Source: JACDDK01 sp038198445 (GTDB lineage Bacteria > Actinomycetota > Rubrobacteria > Rubrobacterales > Rubrobacteraceae). Taken from it: a stretch of DNA of 9,422 bases. Below, in pieces: positions 6,068 through 9,422 of the stretch (its first letter is position 1; every line of letters begins with the position of its first letter). The notes under the pieces are model-generated. The model was not told where the DNA came from and ran no database searches. It saw only the letters and a program-made list of their open reading frames with translations. A program made the translations under genes and the position numbers. The stretch covers positions 1 through 9,422 of the forward strand of contig JBBPZZ010000017.1 of NCBI GenBank assembly GCA_038198445.1. Reading direction: 5' to 3'.

Positions 6068-7086
6068 TTGACGATAATCGAGCTTGTCCTCTCTCTGGGC
6101 GCGATCCTGGGCGCCGCCATTCTGTTTACCAACTCGGTGGAGATGCTTGGCGAGCGGCTGAACCTGGGGCAGGGGGCCGTGGGGAGCGTGCTGGCCGCTG
6201 TCGGAACGGCGTTGCCGGAGACCATGATCCCGCTCGTCGCAATTCTGGGAGCCATGATTTTTGGCGGCGGCACCGGCTCTTCCGGGGAGATAGGTATAGG
6301 CGCGATCCTCGGCGCGCCGTTTTTACTTACGACGCTCGCGATGTTGGTGGTCGGAGCCTCGGCCCTGGGCTTCCAGCGTCGCAGAGGGAACGGCGCGGAC
6401 GTCGTAATAGACAGAGAAGTGGCGCTCCGGGACGTGGGCTTCTTTCTGGTCTTCTTTTTTGTCGCCGCCGGCGCCGGAGTCGTGGTCCTGCCGATCTATA
6501 TAAAGATAGCCGTGGTGATAATTCTGCTCGGAGCCTACATCCTGTACGTGCGAAAGACCCTGAAGTCGGACGAAGGGAGCGAGGAAGAAGCGCCAAAGAA
6601 CCTCATGCTCTGGCCTTCCGGCTCTCAGGCCCCGACGTGGGCCGTCGTGGCGCAGACTCTCGGCTCTCTGGTCGTGATGGCGTTGGGCGCCCACTTCTTC
6701 GTCGGAGCCATCGAGCATGGCTCCAAGTCCATCGGCGTGCCGGCGGGTTTGATCGCCCTCATAATAGCTCCGCTCGCCACGGAGTTGCCCGAGAAGTGCA
6801 ACTCCATAATCTGGATGAAAGACAATAAGGATACCCTCGCTTTCGGTAACATAACCGGCGCGTTGGCCTTTCAGAGCACCATACCGGTCTCCATAGGCAT
6901 ACTGCTCACGGAATGGCACTTGAACTTCCTGAACGCCTTCTCCGTCGCGCTGGCGCTTATCTCGGGAGCTTTTCTCTATTCCCTGATCCGGAGCAAGAAG
7001 TCCATCCGGGGGCTGTATCTGTTGAGCGGAGGGCTGCTCTGCTCTACGCGGTCTTCGTGGCGGTAGCGGTCTTTAGCCTCTTGTAG
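6068..7086 (+). pseudogene. CaCA-family cation exchanger, 3' frameshift
   Basis: This is a polytopic membrane protein of the Na+/Ca2+ exchanger (CaCA) superfamily, which moves Ca2+ or a similar cation against Na+ or H+. The two α-repeats are clear: AVGTALPETMIPLVA at 44-58 (Glu51), and APLATELPEKCNSIIW at 234-249 (Glu242) followed by TLAFGNITGALAFQS at 256-270. About nine hydrophobic segments lie in the read frame, with a charged loop near 161-180. The TTG at 6068 has AGG six or seven bases upstream. The frame ends at 7066 with the non-hydrophobic tail CSTRSSWR. Switching frame at 7040-7045 instead gives YAVFVAVAVFSLL and a stop at 7086, completing a tenth helix. The junction lies in ctgctctgctct, a repeat prone to slippage or sequencing error. 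It may be functional despite the lost tail. Confidence 0.8.
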
Positions 7087-7229
7087 CTCCTCTCGGAATC
7101 CGCGCCGGGAACTGTCTTGTCCTCCTGATAAGATACGGTTCGGAGCGCGCAGTATTGTCGACTCCCTCTCTCGCGCGACAAAGCGCGTGCCGGCGTGTGG
7201 GGGTTGCGGTAGCGGAGGTAGGAGTTTCG
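7087..7229 (+). other. Leader of the TerC gene with small hairpin
   Basis: This gap of 143 bases ahead of the TerC gene has a stem cgcgc (7172-7176) / gcgcg (7183-7187) with loop gacaaa. A second gcgcgc at 7145-7150 could compete for pairing with it. TerC/YkoY genes in other bacteria are often under the manganese-sensing yybP-ykoY riboswitch, but I cannot match that consensus here. No convincing -35/-10 pair was found. Confidence 0.3.
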
Positions 7230-7232
7230 GTG
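7220..7232 (+). promoter_or_regulatory. Ribosome site fixing the TerC start
   Basis: AGGAG at 7220-7224, five bases before the GTG at 7230, selects that start over a longer frame opening at ATG 7155. The 25 residues of the longer version are not TerC-like. Confidence 0.8.
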
Positions 7233-7988
7233 GAGTTTCTAACGGGAGAGTGGCTTGGCGGTCTTGCGAAGGTGCTCCTCGTAAACCTGATCCTCTCCGG
7301 CGACAACGCCGTGGTGATCGCCCTCGCCGCCCGCGGCCTCCACGGTTCCCAGAGGCGGCAGGCGATCGTCTGGGGCGCAGCGGGCGCGGTCGGGCTGCGG
7401 CTCGTCTTCGCGGCCGTTATCACCCTCCTCCTGGAGATACCGTTTCTACAAGTGGCGGGGGGGCTGCTTCTTATCTGGATCGCTTGGCAACTCGTCCAGG
7501 ACGATAGCGACGATGAAGATAAGGTACAGGCAGGCCAGAGCGCCTGGGAGGCCATCAGGATTATCATAATCGCCGATGCCGTGATGTCTCTGGACAACGT
7601 GATAGCCCTCGTCCAGGCCGCGAATATTGGCGGAGAGGTCGACTTTGTACTGATCGGCCTGGGTCTCGCTACCACGGTGCCGCTAGTCGTCTTCGGAGCT
7701 TCGCTGCTTACCTCGTTGCTGGACCGCTTTCCCATACTTGTCTACCTGGGCGCGGGCCTCCTGGTGTACCTGTCAATAGAGATGTTCTTCGCCGACAAGA
7801 TGACCCACGGCTATCTGGCGCCCTACGAGAGCATCGAGCGGGTCATTGGCCTGACGGCGGCGGTCGTTTTTATGGCCGTGGCGTGGCTGTGGACCCGCCG
7901 AAAGGGCGGGAAAGCCGAGGAGGAGGTCGCCGGGAGCACGGGAGCTTCGGACGACGGCGCCCGACAGGAGCGGTTCGACGACCGGTAA
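7230..7988 (+). CDS. TerC-family integral membrane protein, probable Mn2+ exporter type
   Basis: TerC/YkoY/YjbE proteins are multi-span membrane proteins. Several have been tied to Mn2+ export or to metalation of secreted enzymes. The two duplicated signature motifs are present: NLILSGDNAVVIALAARGL at 19-37 and ADAVMSLDNVIALVQAAN at 115-132. Each carries the membrane-embedded acidic residue (Asp25 and Asp122). Roughly seven hydrophobic segments are visible. A very acidic loop, DDSDDED, lies at 91-97 and could gather cations. The C-terminal tail from 223 on is charged and low in complexity. The protein is 252 residues long from the GTG at 7230. It follows the cation exchanger by 143 bases on the same strand, so the two may share a cation-homeostasis role. 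The transported ion is inferred from the family. Confidence 0.88.
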   Translation: MEFLTGEWLGGLAKVLLVNLILSGDNAVVIALAARGLHGSQRRQAIVWGAAGAVGLRLVFAAVITLLLEIPFLQVAGGLLLIWIAWQLVQDDSDDEDKVQAGQSAWEAIRIIIIADAVMSLDNVIALVQAANIGGEVDFVLIGLGLATTVPLVVFGASLLTSLLDRFPILVYLGAGLLVYLSIEMFFADKMTHGYLAPYESIERVIGLTAAVVFMAVAWLWTRRKGGKAEEEVAGSTGASDDGARQERFDDR

Positions 7989-8019
7989 TGCTCTGGCCTA
8001 GACTTCCCGATTCCGAAAA

Positions 8020-8256
8020 CTAGCCGGCGACGTTGTCCGCGCCGGGCGAGGGCTCGAAGTCGTGGCCGGCTTCTTTTACGGAATCCCCGATCTTCCGTAG
8101 CTCCGCGTCTCCGCCTTCGTAAGAGATAGCTACGAGACCTTTCTCCGGGTCCACGTTTACGAGGTTGACGAACTCCAGCCGCGAGAGCGCGCGCTCCAGG
8201 CGTTCGGACTCTTCGGCGTCTTTGAGGTCTCGTACTACGAGTGTTACGTCCGGCAT
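8020..8256 (-). CDS. Small HMA-fold-like protein lacking metal cysteines
   Basis: At 78 residues this matches the βαββαβ pattern of heavy-metal-associated domains and copper chaperones. It has a first strand VTLVVR, a helix with ERLERALSRLE, strands around LVNVDPEKGLVAISYEG, a second helix ELRKIGDSVKEAGH, and a closing edge. The CxxC metal site at the end of strand one is missing: the loop reads DLKDAEE, and the protein has no cysteine at all. It should therefore not bind metal in the classical way and may be a structural or protein-binding relative. The start at 8256 has AGGAG at 8264-8268, overlapping the end of htrA, 12 bases downstream of the htrA stop. That points to coupled translation. 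The fold assignment is inferred from pattern only. Confidence 0.7.
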   Translation of the reverse strand: MPDVTLVVRDLKDAEESERLERALSRLEFVNLVNVDPEKGLVAISYEGGDAELRKIGDSVKEAGHDFEPSPGADNVAG

Positions 8257-8268
8257 CGTCGATCTCCT

Positions 8269-9246
8269 TTACTCCGCGGGCTGCTCGCGGGGCCGCACCG
8301 CGAGCGTAAGCTCTCTGTTACCCCGCAGCACCCGCAAGGATGCGTCCTCGCCGATGGCTGACTCGTCCAGCAGGTTCAGCAGATCGTCGTTCGAGCGGAC
8401 GGGCCGGTCCTTGAAGTTCACGATCACGTCTCCCGGCTTCACCTTTGCCCGCTCCGCCGGGCTGTTTGGGGCGACGTTTCTTACCCCCGCGCCGCCCTCG
8501 AAAGCGCCGCTCGCCTGGCGGCTCTCGACGACTACGCCGAGGTAGGCGCGGCGCACCCGGCCCTCTGTCACGAGCGCGAAGACCACGCGCCGGAACGCCG
8601 CCGAGACCGGGACTGCGAAGCCAATGCCCTGCGCGCCACCGATGATGGCGGTGTTGATGCCGATGACGCTGCCCGAAGCGTCGGCGAGCGGCCCGCCGGA
8701 GTTACCGGGGTTGATAGCGGCGTCCGTCTGGATGACGTTCTCGATCATTCGCCCGCTCTCGCCCCGGATCGACCGCCCGATGGCGCTGACGACCCCCGCC
8801 GTCACGCTGCGCTGGAAGCCCAGCGGGTTGCCGATGGCGACGACTAGCTGGCCCACGACCAGGTTACCTGCTTCCCCGAGTGTGGCGACCGTTGGCTCCT
8901 CCTCGGTCTCGAAACGGATCACACCCAGGTCGCTCGGCGGGTCGTCGCCCAGCACCTCCGCCGGAACCGAAAACCCATCCGAGAGTGTTACCTGAATGGA
9001 TCCACCCTCGTTCCCGGCCCGGCGGCTCCTTAGGCCTCGCACGACGTGGCTGTTGGTCACGGCGGTCGCCCGCGCGCCGTCGTGGCCGAGTATGATCCCA
9101 CTCCCGCCCCCGCGCCCCGAAGGCGTGCCGACCAGGATCACCGCCGGCTCCAACTTCTCCGTCACCTCCCGCACCGCCCGCGAGTAAGCGTCTAGCTCCG
9201 CGTTCTCCAGCCTCGAACTAGCGGACAAATTCTCGAAGATCTCCAT
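8269..9246 (-). CDS. HtrA/DegP-like serine protease with PDZ domain, no signal peptide
   Basis: This is a trypsin-fold S1C protease, a family that acts in protein quality control. The catalytic triad is intact: His67 in TNSHVV, Asp106 in PPSDLGVIRF, and Ser183 in NPGNSGGPL. A PDZ domain spans about 232-318, with YLGVVVE at 235-241 and SPAERAKVKPGDVIV at 262-276. The N-terminus (LDAYSRAVREVTEKLEPAVI) has neither signal peptide nor membrane anchor. An in-frame TAG lies two codons upstream of the ATG, so no upstream anchor can be read through. The protein is therefore predicted cytosolic, unlike classic DegP or the anchored actinobacterial HtrA. At 325 residues it has one PDZ domain. It is transcribed with the small HMA-like gene that follows. 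The promoter must lie in 9247-9357, but none was clear on this strand. Confidence 0.92.
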   Translation of the reverse strand: MEIFENLSASSRLENAELDAYSRAVREVTEKLEPAVILVGTPSGRGGGSGIILGHDGARATAVTNSHVVRGLRSRRAGNEGGSIQVTLSDGFSVPAEVLGDDPPSDLGVIRFETEEEPTVATLGEAGNLVVGQLVVAIGNPLGFQRSVTAGVVSAIGRSIRGESGRMIENVIQTDAAINPGNSGGPLADASGSVIGINTAIIGGAQGIGFAVPVSAAFRRVVFALVTEGRVRRAYLGVVVESRQASGAFEGGAGVRNVAPNSPAERAKVKPGDVIVNFKDRPVRSNDDLLNLLDESAIGEDASLRVLRGNRELTLAVRPREQPAE

Positions 9247-9279
9247 CCACTATTTTTACCGCACACCGCCAACAGCGGC

Positions 9280-9299
9280 ACCTGGAAGAACGGCCAGGT
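9280..9299. other. Small inverted repeat in divergent intergenic region
   Basis: ACCTGG (9280-9285) and CCAGGT (9294-9299) form a 6-bp inverted repeat around an 8-base spacer. It lies between htrA and the divergent gene, immediately before the -35 of the plus-strand promoter, so it could be an operator. It is short enough to occur by chance. Confidence 0.3.
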
Positions 9300-9300
9300 T

Positions 9301-9328
9301 TTGGAAGCCCCGTCCGGCGATGTAGTAT
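9301..9328 (+). promoter_or_regulatory. Candidate housekeeping-type promoter for the gene at 9358
   Basis: TTGGAA (9301-9306) and TAGTAT (9323-9328) are separated by 16 bases. Each matches four of six consensus positions. Transcription would begin near 9335, leaving a short leader that contains the ribosome site AAAGGAG. Confidence 0.5.
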
Positions 9329-9357
9329 CGGTGTGGTGTCCAGGAAAGGAGAGTGGC

Positions 9358-9422
9358 GTGGAGCGTCCATCGAACATGATCAACCTGGGAGACATCCTGG
9401 ATCAGGAATGGGGCGAAGGCCG
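9358..9422 (+). CDS. Start of an unidentified gene, 3' partial
   Basis: A GTG at 9358 follows GGAG by seven bases and opens a frame that runs to the window end without a stop. It encodes about 21 residues beginning MERPSNMINLGDILD. The good ribosome site and the promoter-like pair upstream support it as a real gene, divergent from htrA. Too little is present to name a family. An in-frame ATG six codons later is an alternative start. Confidence 0.6.
   Translation, partial: MERPSNMINLGDILDQEWGEG

Noticed and set aside
7155..7229. Longer N-terminus for the TerC protein from ATG 7155
   Set aside because: The added residues are not family-like and a strong AGGAG sits five bases before the GTG at 7230.

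Overview
The window looks like an ordinary chromosomal segment of a GC-rich bacterium. Start codons include GTG and TTG, operons are tightly packed, and the set of families (RnfC-like flavoprotein, BmrU/YegS-type lipid kinase, LarB, TerC, HtrA without a signal peptide) fits an actinobacterium. The overall feel suggests a Rubrobacter-type lineage, but that is an inference from protein style and composition, not from a marker gene. I see no tRNA, rRNA, CRISPR array, phage gene, transposase or origin.

Layout. 1-1080 (+) is the nearly complete C-terminal part of an RnfC/PduS-like flavoprotein without iron-sulfur cysteines, closed by a perfect hairpin terminator. From about 3554 down to 1183 a minus-strand operon runs lipid kinase, a start-less reading frame containing a perfect 33-bp tandem repeat, FabD-like acyltransferase, and a minimal HAD-fold protein. 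3881-4432 (+) is an unrecognised protein with a possible zinc knuckle, followed at 4515-4604 by a 29-residue membrane peptide. 5984-4615 (-) is a larB-thpR pair. Divergent from it, 6068-7086 (+) is a CaCA-family cation exchanger whose last membrane segment is cut off by a frameshift, followed by a TerC-family membrane protein (7230-7988, +), a probable metal transporter. 9246-8020 (-) is a cytosolic HtrA-like protease coupled to a small HMA-fold protein that has lost its cysteines. A divergent gene with a recognisable promoter starts at 9358 and leaves the window.

How the genes may work together. The kinase/FabD operon points to phospholipid and fatty-acid metabolism. The exchanger/TerC pair points to divalent-cation (Ca or Mn) homeostasis, and larB to the nickel-pincer cofactor. 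The htrA/HMA pair may concern stress or protein quality control. I see no single new multi-gene system. The items most worth checking are the exchanger frameshift, the 33-bp repeat and its start-less reading frame upstream of fabD, the 29-residue membrane peptide, and the unrecognised Cys/His protein.
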